A stretch of DNA of 64,000 nucleotides from Pelagerythrobacter sp041912895. GTDB lineage: Bacteria > Pseudomonadota > Alphaproteobacteria > Sphingomonadales > Sphingomonadaceae. The position numbers and the translations under genes were made by a program. This document shows, one piece after another, positions 52,090 to 61,543 of the stretch. The stretch spans positions 210,041 through 274,040 of the forward strand of contig NZ_JAYSGI010000003.1 of NCBI RefSeq assembly GCF_041912895.1, read 5' to 3'. The notes beneath the pieces are model-generated. The model had not been told where the DNA came from. It saw only the letters and a program-made list of their open reading frames with translations, and did not search any database. The stretch's first letter is position 1, and each line of letters opens with the position of its first letter.

Positions 52090-52604
52090 CGGGCGAACTC
52101 CGCCGCAAGCAGGGCGTCGTCGGACAAGGCGGTCAGCGCTTCGTGCAACCTGCGCAGCCGTGCCGCCACGCAAGCGGGATCGCCGTGCTCTGTCAACGTG
52201 ACGTTGCGCGCTGCCGCTTCGGCCAGCGTGCCGTCGTCATCCCGGGCGAACCCCGCGCGGTAAGCGCCGATGCGCCCGCCCAGCGTGCTCATCAGCCTGC
52301 CCATGCGCTTGCCGAGCGTCGGATCGCCGATGCCCTGCTGGCGCAGCTGCCCCTCGATATCCTCGACGAACAGCTCGGTCAGCAGCGATGCCGCCGGGCG
52401 CAGATCCTCGCTCGCCTCCATCCGCAGGATCACCATGCTGAGTGCGGCGCTGAGCATGTCGAAACGCCCTTCCTCGGTATCGGCGACGCCGCATTCGGCA
52501 TACCATTCCGGCTGCCGGGCGAGGGCGACGACCGCGTGGTAAAGCGGCACGAAGTCCGCTCTCGGATCGGGCGCACGCCCGAAAATCTTTGCAAGAAATG
52601 ACAT
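52086..52604 (-). CDS. Ubiquinol-cytochrome c reductase assembly chaperone (CBP3 family)
   Basis: A 172-residue protein with the CBP3 domain: LYHAVVALARQPEWYAECGV, DTEEGRFDMLSAALSMVILR, and LTELFVEDIEGQLRQQGIGD. It should help assemble the cytochrome bc1 complex. I use the ATG at 52604; the frame reaches 52625. Confidence 0.92.
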   Translation of the reverse strand: MSFLAKIFGRAPDPRADFVPLYHAVVALARQPEWYAECGVADTEEGRFDMLSAALSMVILRMEASEDLRPAASLLTELFVEDIEGQLRQQGIGDPTLGKRMGRLMSTLGGRIGAYRAGFARDDDGTLAEAAARNVTLTEHGDPACVAARLRRLHEALTALSDDALLAAEFAR

Positions 52605-52768
52605 CGCCGGTTTCGCTCGCCTCAAATGTTCAGCGGCAATTCAAGCCGCGGCGGTGAAGGCGCGCGCGGCAAAGTTGCAAGCGCGCGCGCATCGCCGTAA
52701 GGCTCGCGCCGATAGACAGTTTCGCCGCCCGTGCAAAGCCGCGGGCGGCCGGCGTGGAAGGTTTCTCG

Positions 52769-53242
52769 ATGAAGGCAGGTAAGGCTTTGGGCGTGGCGGC
52801 GGTGCTGGCAGTCGCGCTGGCGGCGGGCGGGTGCAGCTCGATCCGCGAGAGCCGCGGCTACATCCGCGACGCGACGCTCGTGTCCGCCGTTCAGCCGGGC
52901 ATCGACAACCAGCAATCGGTCGCCGCGACGCTCGGGCGGCCTTCGTTTACCAGCCAGTTCGGCCAGCCGACCTGGTACTACGTCTCGAGCATCACCGGCC
53001 GGCGGCCCTTCGTGAGCCCGTCGATCAAGGAGCACTCGGTGCTCGCGGTCAAGTTCGATACACAGGGCAACGTGGTCTCGGCCGAGGAGTCGGGTCTCGA
53101 ACAGGTCGTGTTCCTCGATCCCGACGGCAAGGAAACTCCGACGCTGGGCCGCGAGCGCGGCTTCTTCGAGGATCTGTTCGGCAATATCGGGCAGGTCGGC
53201 GCGGGCGGCATGGGCGCTCCGGCGGGCGGCCCGGGCGTCTGA
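52769..53242 (+). CDS. bamE: BamE/SmpA-OmlA family outer-membrane assembly lipoprotein
   Basis: A 157-residue lipoprotein (lipobox AAGGC, Cys at about 20). The SmpA/OmlA domain shows VQPGIDNQQSVAATLGRPSF and QPTWYYVSSITGRRPF, followed by a Gly-rich tail. It is a small subunit of the BAM complex that inserts outer-membrane barrels. The start at 52769 is preferred over 52754 because it begins the lipoprotein signal. Confidence 0.9.
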   Translation: MKAGKALGVAAVLAVALAAGGCSSIRESRGYIRDATLVSAVQPGIDNQQSVAATLGRPSFTSQFGQPTWYYVSSITGRRPFVSPSIKEHSVLAVKFDTQGNVVSAEESGLEQVVFLDPDGKETPTLGRERGFFEDLFGNIGQVGAGGMGAPAGGPGV

Positions 53243-53311
53243 TCGGGCGCATCGGCCTTTCGCGCGCCCGCTTCGCTTGACCGGCGCGCGCATGCCCCCA
53301 TATCGCGCGGC

Positions 53312-53872
53312 ATGAGTGACGACAAAGCAAGCCACGGCCTGGTCCAGTGGCACGGCACCACCATCATCGGGGTGAAGAAGGACGGCAAGACCGTCGTTGC
53401 CGGTGATGGCCAGGTTTCCATGGGCAACACGGTGATGAAGCCGAACGCGCGCAAGGTGCGCCGCATCGGGAAGGATGGCGCCGTCGTGGCCGGCTTCGCG
53501 GGTGCGACCGCCGATGCCTTCACCTTGTTCGAGCGGCTGGAAAAGAAGCTCGAACAATACAGCGGCCAGCTGATGCGCGCCGCGGTGGAACTGGCCAAGG
53601 ACTGGCGCACCGACAAGTATCTGCGCAACCTCGAAGCGCTCATGATCGTCGCCGACAAGGACAGCCTGCTGGTATTGACCGGCAATGGCGACGTGCTCGA
53701 ACCCGAAGCGGGGATCGCCGCGATCGGATCGGGCGGCAACTACGCGCTCGCCGCGGCCCGCGCGATCGACGCCTACGAGAACGACGCGGAGCAGATCGCG
53801 CGCAAGGCAATGGCCGTCGCGGCCGATATCTGCGTGTTCACCAACGGCAACGTGACGGTGGAAACCGTCTGA
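53312..53872 (+). CDS. hslV: ATP-dependent protease peptidase subunit HslV
   Basis: A 186-residue threonine protease. A 15-residue propeptide precedes the catalytic TTIIGV (Thr16 would be the new N-terminus). Family features are VVAGDGQVSMGNTVMK, GFAGATADAFTLFERLE and GSGGNYALAAARA. It forms the proteolytic chamber with HslU encoded 28 bases downstream. Confidence 0.97.
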   Translation: MSDDKASHGLVQWHGTTIIGVKKDGKTVVAGDGQVSMGNTVMKPNARKVRRIGKDGAVVAGFAGATADAFTLFERLEKKLEQYSGQLMRAAVELAKDWRTDKYLRNLEALMIVADKDSLLVLTGNGDVLEPEAGIAAIGSGGNYALAAARAIDAYENDAEQIARKAMAVAADICVFTNGNVTVETV

Positions 53873-53900
53873 ACTCCGCTTACCGGAAATCTCTGAGAAT

Positions 53901-55202
53901 ATGACCGAAGCACTGACCCCGAAGGCGATCGTCGCCGCGCTGGACGAACACATCGTCGGCCAGAAGGAAGCCAAGCGCGCCGTTGCGGTGGCGCTGCGCA
54001 ATCGCTGGCGCCGCCAGCGGCTCGCGCCCGACCTGCGCGACGAGGTGACGCCCAAGAACATCCTGATGATCGGCCCCACCGGCTGCGGCAAGACCGAGAT
54101 CAGCCGCCGGCTGGCGAAGCTCGCCGATGCCCCGTTCGTGAAGGTCGAGGCCACCAAGTTCACCGAGGTCGGCTACGTCGGCCGCGATGTCGAGCAGATC
54201 GCGCGCGATCTCGTCGAAGAGGCGATCCGGCTGGAGAAGGACCGCCGCCGCGAGGCGGTGCGCGAGGCGGCGAGCAAGGCGGCGATGGACCGGCTGCTGA
54301 AGGCGCTCGTCGGCGAGAACGCCAGCGAGGCGACGCGCGAGAGCTTCCGCGCGCGCATCGTCGAGAACGCGATGAACGACACCGAAGTGGAGATCGAGGT
54401 CGAGGACAGCCCGCAGATGCCGTTCGAGATGCCGGGGATGGGCGGCAATGTCGGCATGATCAACCTCTCCGACATGCTCGGCAAGGCAATGGGCAAGCAG
54501 AACATGAAGCGGCGCAAGCTGAAGGTGCCCGACGCCTGGGACAAGCTGGTGGAGGAGGAATCCGAACGCCGGATGGACCAGGACGACGTGGCGCGCGTCG
54601 CGCTGGAGAACGCTGAGACCAACGGGATCGTGTTCCTCGACGAGATCGACAAGATCGCCGTCAGCGACGTGCGCGGCGGCTCGGTCAGCCGCGAGGGCGT
54701 GCAGCGCGACCTGCTGCCGCTGATCGAAGGCACCACGGTTTCGACCAAGTACGGCCCGATGAAGACCGACCACGTGCTGTTCATCGCCTCTGGCGCGTTC
54801 CACGTCGCCAAGCCGAGCGACATGCTGCCCGAATTGCAGGGCCGCCTGCCGATCCGGGTCGAACTGCAGGCGCTGACCGAGGCGGATTTCGTGCGGATCC
54901 TGTCCGAAACACGGGCCAATCTCGTGACCCAGTACAAGGCGCTGCTCGGCACCGAGCAGGTCACGCTGACGCTGGGCGACGATGCTGTGGCCGAGATCGC
55001 GCGGATCGCCGCGCAGGTGAACGAGAGCGTCGAGAACATCGGCGCACGGCGCTTGCAGACGGTGATGGAAAAGCTGCTCGAGGAATTGAGCTTCGCCGCC
55101 GAGGAGCACACCGGCGAGACGATCACGATCGACGCCGCTTACGTGCGCGAGCGGCTGGAGGAACTCGCCAGCGACAGCGACCTGTCCAAATACATCTTGT
55201 GA
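53901..55202 (+). CDS. hslU: ATP-dependent protease ATPase subunit HslU
   Basis: A 433-residue AAA+ unfoldase. Walker A is GPTGCGKTE, Walker B is VFLDEIDKIA, and the I-domain (about 105-210) lies between. The sensor region NIGARRLQTVMEKLLEE and the C-terminus DLSKYIL, which activates HslV, are intact. Length is typical. Confidence 0.97.
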   Translation: MTEALTPKAIVAALDEHIVGQKEAKRAVAVALRNRWRRQRLAPDLRDEVTPKNILMIGPTGCGKTEISRRLAKLADAPFVKVEATKFTEVGYVGRDVEQIARDLVEEAIRLEKDRRREAVREAASKAAMDRLLKALVGENASEATRESFRARIVENAMNDTEVEIEVEDSPQMPFEMPGMGGNVGMINLSDMLGKAMGKQNMKRRKLKVPDAWDKLVEEESERRMDQDDVARVALENAETNGIVFLDEIDKIAVSDVRGGSVSREGVQRDLLPLIEGTTVSTKYGPMKTDHVLFIASGAFHVAKPSDMLPELQGRLPIRVELQALTEADFVRILSETRANLVTQYKALLGTEQVTLTLGDDAVAEIARIAAQVNESVENIGARRLQTVMEKLLEELSFAAEEHTGETITIDAAYVRERLEELASDSDLSKYIL

Positions 55203-55251
55203 TATAGCTTTGTGCCCGATATGTTCTCATCGTGAGTCGAGGAGAACGATG

Positions 55252-55650
55252 ATGGCTGACGGTGGATGTCATTGCGGCGCGGTGCGCTATCGCTTCGAGG
55301 GTGAGCCCAGGCACGCCTCGGTCTGTCATTGCGAGGATTGCCGCAAGTGCGCTGGCGCGACCGGGGTCGCGTGGATGGCGGTAGCGAGCGACAAGTTCTC
55401 GGTGGTCGAGGGTGAGCCGGCGCTCTACCGCTCCTCGCCCGACGCGGAGCGCTATTTCTGCGGCACGTGCGGCAGCGGGCTCTATTACGTCAACGAGAAG
55501 GTTCTGCCCGGGCTGGTCGACATCCAGATCGCGACGCTCGACGACCCGGAACGCCACCCGCCGCAAATCCACGTGCAGACCGCCGACGAGCTGACGTGGG
55601 AAGGCAAGCTGGCCGATCTGCCGCGCTTCGATCGCTATCCCTCGGCATGA
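55252..55650 (+). CDS. GFA-family zinc-binding protein
   Basis: A 132-residue protein with the GFA cysteine pattern: GGCHCGAVRYRF, VCHCEDCRKCAGATG, and FCGTCGSGLYY. Family members bind zinc; some were linked to glutathione-formaldehyde chemistry, but most lack a proven reaction. The ATG at 55252 has GGAGAA 6 bases upstream. Confidence 0.9.
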   Translation: MADGGCHCGAVRYRFEGEPRHASVCHCEDCRKCAGATGVAWMAVASDKFSVVEGEPALYRSSPDAERYFCGTCGSGLYYVNEKVLPGLVDIQIATLDDPERHPPQIHVQTADELTWEGKLADLPRFDRYPSA

Positions 55651-55753
55651 GATCACCGTTCACAGAGTGAGGTGCGCCCTTCGTCGAACTCGGCGGTTGA
55701 TCGGTGCAGCGCGTGCGGGTTAGGCTGACTGCCGAGATATCAGGGGGACATCG

Positions 55754-58588
55754 ATGCTTCGTACCGTATTTGCCGCCGGCACCACGCTGGCCGCGCTTGC
55801 CGCCGCTGCTCCGGCTCTGGCCCAGAACGCCGAGCCCGCAGCGGTTTCCGCGCCCGAGATCGAATTCACCGAATGGACGCTGGACAACGGGCTCAAGGTC
55901 ATCGCGCTGCCCGATCCCAGCACGGCGACCGTCACCACCTCGATGTGGTACGATGTCGGATCGAAGCACGATCCCGAAGGGCGCAGCGGATTCGCGCACC
56001 TGTTCGAGCATATTCTCAGCCGCAAGACCGAGAACATGCCCTATAACATGATCAATCGCCTGACCGAGGATGTCGGCGGCCAGCGCAACGCCTCGACCGG
56101 CGACGACCGCACCAATTACTACGAAACGGTTCCGGCCGAATATCTCGAAACGATGCTGTGGACCCATGCCGAGCGCATGGCCCGCCCGGTGGTGGACGAC
56201 GAGGTGTTCGAAAAGGAACGCTCGATCGTGAAGGAGGAACTGCGCCAGCGTATTCTCGCCCCGCCGTATGGCCGGGTGCGGCTGGTGTTCGCCGAGAACG
56301 GTTACGACGTGCTGCCGCAGCGGCGACCGGGAATCGGCAATCTGGAGGAACTCGATTCGTCCACGCTCGCCGATGCGCGCGCGTTTCACCAGGCCTACTA
56401 CGGGCCCGACACCGCGACGCTGATCGTGGCGGGCAATTTCGAGGTCGATCGCCTGCGCGCGCTGGTGGACGAATACTTCGGCGACATCGCGCGGCGCGCC
56501 GACCCGATATCGCTCGCGATCGAGGGCGAGGAACCGGCGCGCACCAGCCCGCGCACCGTGGTCGCCACGGCGCCCAACGTGCCGCTGCCCGTCGCCGGAT
56601 CGCTGTGGAAGGTGCCGGGAGTCGATCATCCCGACAGCGCCCCGCTGGAGGTGCTCGACATGATCCTGTCGGCCGGCGACAACAGCCGCATGCACAAGGC
56701 GTTGGTGCGTTCGGGCAAGGCGGTCGATTACAGCGAATTCGTCAATGCGAGCGAGGAGGGCGGCTATCTCGCCGGTTTCGCGATCCTCAACCCCGCCGCC
56801 GACAAGGCAGACGTCGCCGCGACGATCGCCGCGGAATTCGCGCGTATGCGGGATTCGACTGTGAGCGAGGCCGAACTGCGCGAGGCGAAGAACGAACTGT
56901 TTGCTTCCGCGCTGCGGCGGCGCGAGACGGCGCGCGGGCGCGCATTCGAACTGGGCGAAGCACTGGTTTCCACCGGCGATCCGCGCGCGGCGGACGTGCG
57001 GCTGGAACGGATCGCGGCGGTGTCCGCGGCCGACGTGCAGCGCGTGGCGCAGACCTATCTCACGCCCGAAAGCGTGGTCGATATCCGTTATGAGCAGGGC
57101 GCGGACGATCCGCAGAGCTGGGCCAATCCCGTGCCGATGCCGACTTTCGCCACGGTGCCGCCCGCAACGGGCGAACCGGCCGTACTGAACGCCGAGGGCG
57201 AGCGGCAGGCGCCGCCCGGTCCGGGCGAGGTTCCGGCGGTAGACCGCGCAGCGCTGACCGAAACCACACTGTCGAACGGCATTCCGTTGGTCGCGGCGCA
57301 GACCGGCGAGGTGCCGATCGCCACGATCACCGTCGTCTTCCCCGGCGGCAGCGCGACCGTGCCTGCAGGCGACGCGGGGCTGACCGACATGGTCGCGGCC
57401 GTCGCGGACAAGGGCACGCCCACGCGCAGCGCGACCGAGATTGCCGCGACGCTGGAAGGGCTGGGCGCCTCGATGGGGGCGAGTGCCGGGGTGGATGGTA
57501 CGTACGTCAGCCTTACCGCGCCGACCGCGAACCTTGCCGAAGCGGGCGCCGTGCTGGCCGATGTGATCCGCAATGCCGATTTCCCCGCCGCAGAACTCGA
57601 CCGCGAACGCAAGCGCGCGGTCGACAGCCTGCAGGTGGCGCTGAAAGATCCGGGCGCGCTCGCGGAACTGGTCGCCACGCGCGTCCTCTACGGCGACGCG
57701 GCTTACGGTTCGGTGACCACCGTCGATACCCTGCCGCAGGTTACGAGCGACAAGCTGATCGCGTGGCGGCAGGCCTGGTGGCATCCGGGCACCGCTAAGA
57801 TCGTGGTCAGCGGCGGCATCGCGCCCGAACAGGCGCGTGCGATAACCGACGGCCTGTTCGGCGACTGGGCGAGCGCAGCTCCGGCTCCGACGCCCCCGGC
57901 CGATCCGGCGGGCGAGCCGTTGCCGGTCCGCACGCTGGTGATCGACATGCCCGATGCCGGGCAGGCCGCGGTCCTCGCCGGCGTGCGCGCGCCGTCGCGG
58001 CAGAGCGACGATTACTACGCGCTGTCGCTGGCGAACTCGGTGCTCGGTTCCGGCTCCAACGGCCGCCTGTTCGAGGAAGTGCGGACCAAGCGCGGCCTCA
58101 GCTACGGCGCCTACAGCGGCTTCGGCGACCGGGCCGACGATTCGATCCTGACCGCCAGCGCGCAGACCAAGAACGAGAGCGCGGACGAGGTGGCCGCAGT
58201 CATCCTCGGCGAGATGGAGCGGCTCGGCGCCGAGCCGGCAGACGAGGAAGCGTTGCAGAAGCGGCGGCTGTTTGTCGGCGCGTCATACGAGCGGGCGCTG
58301 GAAACAAGTTCCGGTTTCAACGGGATCGTCGCCGGGCTGATGCTGCAGGGCATCGAGCCGGACGAGGCGGGGATGATCGCGGAGCGGCTCGCGGCCATCT
58401 CGCCCGACTTGGCGGCGGACGTCGCGCGGCGGCTGGTGACGCCCGAGCAGGCTTCGCTGGTCGTGGTCGGCAACGCGGCGGCGTTCGTGGACGACCTGCG
58501 AGCGATCCGGCCCGACCTCGAAGTGATCCCGGCGGCCTCGCTCGATCTCGGCAGGGCGGACCTGACGGGCGCGGCTACGGCGGAATAA
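55754..58588 (+). CDS. M16 family metallopeptidase, exported, two-lobed
   Basis: A 944-residue protein with a signal peptide ending at about residue 24 (ALAQ). The first lobe has the inverted zinc motif HLFEH at 82-86, with further M16 features (DRTNYYETVPAEYLE). The second lobe from about residue 505 (TETTLSNGIPLVAAQTGEVP) lacks the motif and is probably structural. Two joined M16 units of this length match pitrilysin-like periplasmic peptidases. GGGGG lies before the start. Confidence 0.93.
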   Translation: MLRTVFAAGTTLAALAAAAPALAQNAEPAAVSAPEIEFTEWTLDNGLKVIALPDPSTATVTTSMWYDVGSKHDPEGRSGFAHLFEHILSRKTENMPYNMINRLTEDVGGQRNASTGDDRTNYYETVPAEYLETMLWTHAERMARPVVDDEVFEKERSIVKEELRQRILAPPYGRVRLVFAENGYDVLPQRRPGIGNLEELDSSTLADARAFHQAYYGPDTATLIVAGNFEVDRLRALVDEYFGDIARRADPISLAIEGEEPARTSPRTVVATAPNVPLPVAGSLWKVPGVDHPDSAPLEVLDMILSAGDNSRMHKALVRSGKAVDYSEFVNASEEGGYLAGFAILNPAADKADVAATIAAEFARMRDSTVSEAELREAKNELFASALRRRETARGRAFELGEALVSTGDPRAADVRLERIAAVSAADVQRVAQTYLTPESVVDIRYEQGADDPQSWANPVPMPTFATVPPATGEPAVLNAEGERQAPPGPGEVPAVDRAALTETTLSNGIPLVAAQTGEVPIATITVVFPGGSATVPAGDAGLTDMVAAVADKGTPTRSATEIAATLEGLGASMGASAGVDGTYVSLTAPTANLAEAGAVLADVIRNADFPAAELDRERKRAVDSLQVALKDPGALAELVATRVLYGDAAYGSVTTVDTLPQVTSDKLIAWRQAWWHPGTAKIVVSGGIAPEQARAITDGLFGDWASAAPAPTPPADPAGEPLPVRTLVIDMPDAGQAAVLAGVRAPSRQSDDYYALSLANSVLGSGSNGRLFEEVRTKRGLSYGAYSGFGDRADDSILTASAQTKNESADEVAAVILGEMERLGAEPADEEALQKRRLFVGASYERALETSSGFNGIVAGLMLQGIEPDEAGMIAERLAAISPDLAADVARRLVTPEQASLVVVGNAAAFVDDLRAIRPDLEVIPAASLDLGRADLTGAATAE

Positions 58589-58589
58589 C

Positions 58590-60407
58590 CTACTCCGCCG
58601 GCGCGCTCTCGGGTTCCTTCCCGGCGCGCTGGCGGGCCCACATCTCGGCATAGAGGCCGCCCGCGCGCAGCAGTGCCGGGTGGCTGCCGCGCTCGGCCAG
58701 CCGCCCATGCTCCATCACCAAGATTTCGTCGGCATCGGCCACGGTCGACAGGCGGTGCGCGATCGAGATCGAAGTGCGATGCTCGCTCACCCGGTGGAGG
58801 GTGGCGAGGATGTCCTGCTCGGTGCGCGAATCGAGCGCGCTCGTCGCTTCGTCGAGCAACAGGATCGGCGGGTTTTTCACCAGCGTGCGGGCGATGGCGA
58901 CGCGCTGTTTCTCTCCGCCCGACAGCTTCAGCCCGCGCTCGCCGACCTCGGTTTCGAAGCCGTCGGGCAGGCGTTCTATGAACGGCAGAATCGCGGCATC
59001 GCGCGCGGCGCGCACGATCTCGTCGTGCGTCGTGCCGTCGCGGCCGTAGGCGATGTTGTAGCCGATCGTGTCGTTGAACAGCACGCTGTCTTGCGGCACG
59101 ATGCCGATCGCGGCGCGCAGGCTGACTTGCGAGACCTGCGCGATGTCCTGCCCGTCGATGCGGATGCGGCCCGACCACGGATCGTAGAAGCGGAACAACA
59201 GCCGCGCGATGGTCGATTTGCCCGCGCCCGATGGGCCGACGATGGCGACATGAGCACCGGCGGGGACCTCGAAGCTGAGGCCGTGGAGGATCGTGCGGTC
59301 GGGTTCGTAACCGAACGTCACGTTCTCGAACGCGAGCGCGGGGCGACGTACGACCAACGCGGGCGCGCCGGACGCGTCCTCGATTTCCGCCTCGGTATCG
59401 ATCAGTTCGAACATCGCCGCCATGTCGATCAAGCCCTGGCGCACGGTGCGATAGACCCAGCCGAGCATGTCGAGCGGGCGGAAGAGCTGGACGAGGTAGC
59501 TGTTCACGAACACGAGGTCGCCGGTGGTCAGCTCGCCCCGGCTCCAGCCCCATACTGTATAGGCCATCGCGCCCGCCATCAGCAGGTTGGTGATGACCGA
59601 CTGGACGACGTTGAGCAGGCCGAGCGAGTTTTCGCTGCGGATCGCCGCTTCGGCATAGGCGCGCGCGGCGCGGCCGTATCGCTCGCGCTCCCGGCTCTCG
59701 GCGCCGAAGTACTTCACCGTCTCGTAATTCAGCAACGAATCGACCGCGCGCGAAAGCGCCTGCCCGTCGAGATCGTTCATCTCCTTGCGCAGCTTGGTCC
59801 GCCATTCGGTGATCCAGCGGGTGACGGCGATATAGGCGGCGACGGTCACCGCGGTCGCCAGCACGAGGCCCCAGCCGAAATTGAGGTAGAAGATCACCCC
59901 AACCGCCACGAGCTCGATGATCGTCGGTGCGATGTTGAACAGCAGGAAATAGAGCATCGAATCGATGCTCTTGGTTCCGCGTTCGACCGTCTTGGTGACC
60001 TCGCCGGTGCGGCGCGAGAGGTGGAAGCGCAACGACAGGCGGTGCAGCCGGTCGAAGGTGTCCTCGGCCAGATGGCGTGTGGCCTCCTGCCCGACGCGCT
60101 CGAACGCGACGTTGCGCAGATTGTCGAACACCAGCGAGCCGAGCCGCCCGGCGGCGTAAGCGATCACCAGCGCCAGCGCGAGCGAGGTGGCCGCGTCGCT
60201 CGGCGTGGCCATCGCGTCCACCGCGCCCTTGTAGGCATACGGCAGCGCGAGAGTGACCGCCTTGGCCGCCAGCACCAGTACGACCGCGAGCACGATCCGC
60301 CGCCGCAGCGACGAATTGTCCTTCGGCCAGAGGTAGGGGAGGAAGCGCCGGATCGTCGCCCAGCCGTCGTATCGGGCAAGGTCGGGGGAAGGCTTGGCGC
60401 GCGGCAT
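58590..60407 (-). CDS. Atm1/HMT1-type ABC exporter (permease-ATPase)
   Basis: A 605-residue half-transporter. The membrane part (about 35-320) has six segments and the family text RHLAEDTFDRLHRLSLRFHL, SLLNYETVKYFGAE and NSYLVQLFRPLDMLGWVYR. The ATPase has Walker A GPSGAGKST, LSGGEKQRVAIART, and LLLDEATSALD. It resembles bacterial Atm1 proteins that export glutathione-linked compounds and heavy metals. It is convergent with the M16 gene, almost touching it. Confidence 0.93.
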   Translation of the reverse strand: MPRAKPSPDLARYDGWATIRRFLPYLWPKDNSSLRRRIVLAVVLVLAAKAVTLALPYAYKGAVDAMATPSDAATSLALALVIAYAAGRLGSLVFDNLRNVAFERVGQEATRHLAEDTFDRLHRLSLRFHLSRRTGEVTKTVERGTKSIDSMLYFLLFNIAPTIIELVAVGVIFYLNFGWGLVLATAVTVAAYIAVTRWITEWRTKLRKEMNDLDGQALSRAVDSLLNYETVKYFGAESRERERYGRAARAYAEAAIRSENSLGLLNVVQSVITNLLMAGAMAYTVWGWSRGELTTGDLVFVNSYLVQLFRPLDMLGWVYRTVRQGLIDMAAMFELIDTEAEIEDASGAPALVVRRPALAFENVTFGYEPDRTILHGLSFEVPAGAHVAIVGPSGAGKSTIARLLFRFYDPWSGRIRIDGQDIAQVSQVSLRAAIGIVPQDSVLFNDTIGYNIAYGRDGTTHDEIVRAARDAAILPFIERLPDGFETEVGERGLKLSGGEKQRVAIARTLVKNPPILLLDEATSALDSRTEQDILATLHRVSEHRTSISIAHRLSTVADADEILVMEHGRLAERGSHPALLRAGGLYAEMWARQRAGKEPESAPAE

Positions 60408-60463
60408 GGCGCGCTATGTGGCGACGGGCCGTGCCCTTCGCAACGGGATGCTGGCAGCCTGGG

Positions 60464-61456
60464 CTAGAAGCGCACTGGGTCGCGCAGCCCACGCATACGG
60501 CTGCCGTGCGCGACCCCGCCCGGCAGATCGAACAATACGGAGCGCGACTCGAAATCGATCGCGACGCGGTCGAACAACCGCAGGTCGCGCATGCCCAGGA
60601 TCAGCGCCGGCCTGCGATCAAGCCCCAGCGCCGCGAAGGCCGGGCCGTCGGCAAACGCGATCGGCAGGTTGCGAAGCTCGAAATCGTCAATCCTGAACGA
60701 CTCGACGAAATCGAGATTGCCGATCAGTTCGACCCCGTGGACGTCGGTCGTGCTCACCTGTTCGAGTTTCTTCGCGCGCAGTCGCTTCTGCAAAGCGAGG
60801 TTGCCGAGGTTCCCCTGCGCGCCGGTGTCGATGACCACCGATGTCCTGACCCCGTCGATCCGCGCATCGGCGATGATCAGCCGGCCCAGCTTGCGCTTGG
60901 CGCGCACGACGATTTCGTAGCCGCGGTTGCCGCCGAGCGACTCCGCGTCGTCGACCGATATCGAGCCGTCGCGGAAATCGATCAGGACCCGCAGATCCTG
61001 CAAGCTGTCCAGCCCCAGGATGCCATCGGCGCCGATGTGCTGCGCCTCGAGCAGCGGCGCATGGAGATCGTCGAAGGTGCGGGCGGCGAATTGGAGGCCA
61101 TCGAGCTTGACCAGTTCCACCTGCCGCCTGCTGGCCATCCCGACCACGGTGGCACTGCCGAGCGGTTGGAGCGCCAGCCGGTCGCTCAGTCCGCGGGTCA
61201 CCACCGTGGCCTGCGCGCCGGTGTCGATCATGAAGCGGAAAGGGCCTTCGCCACCGATCGTAACCGGCACCGTCATTCGCTCGTAGTAGTCGGTCATGCT
61301 CTCGATCGTGTCGCCGCCGGCGCCGACGAGCTGCTCGATCAGCGAGCCAGGTTCGATCGGCGCGGGCGCGGGCACAGGGCTGTCGACGGGCGGTTCGGTC
61401 GGCTCGGGGCTCGACATCTGGATCAGAGCGCCGGCGGCGAGAGCGAGAAGCGACAT
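60464..61456 (-). CDS. Retropepsin-like aspartic protease with two DTG motifs
   Basis: A 330-residue protein, probably exported (hydrophobic residues 2-13, then a Pro/Glu-rich linker). Two aspartic-protease halves are visible: FRFMIDTGAQATVVT (Asp78) and TSVVIDTGAQGNLGN (Asp210). GILGLDSLQDLRVLID follows the first and ALILGMRDLRLFDRVAIDF the second. Two half sites in one chain would make an internal dimer, as in pepsins. The ATG at 61456 was chosen because it starts the hydrophobic segment. Similar alphaproteobacterial proteases act in the periplasm; the substrate is unknown. Confidence 0.85.
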   Translation of the reverse strand: MSLLALAAGALIQMSSPEPTEPPVDSPVPAPAPIEPGSLIEQLVGAGGDTIESMTDYYERMTVPVTIGGEGPFRFMIDTGAQATVVTRGLSDRLALQPLGSATVVGMASRRQVELVKLDGLQFAARTFDDLHAPLLEAQHIGADGILGLDSLQDLRVLIDFRDGSISVDDAESLGGNRGYEIVVRAKRKLGRLIIADARIDGVRTSVVIDTGAQGNLGNLALQKRLRAKKLEQVSTTDVHGVELIGNLDFVESFRIDDFELRNLPIAFADGPAFAALGLDRRPALILGMRDLRLFDRVAIDFESRSVLFDLPGGVAHGSRMRGLRDPVRF

Positions 61457-61543
61457 GGCGATCTCCCATTCGACAGTCGGGGGACAGAATACCACAGCGC
61501 GCGGGGAGTCGCCAGCAAGCCGGAACGCCGTTCGTCGATCGGA

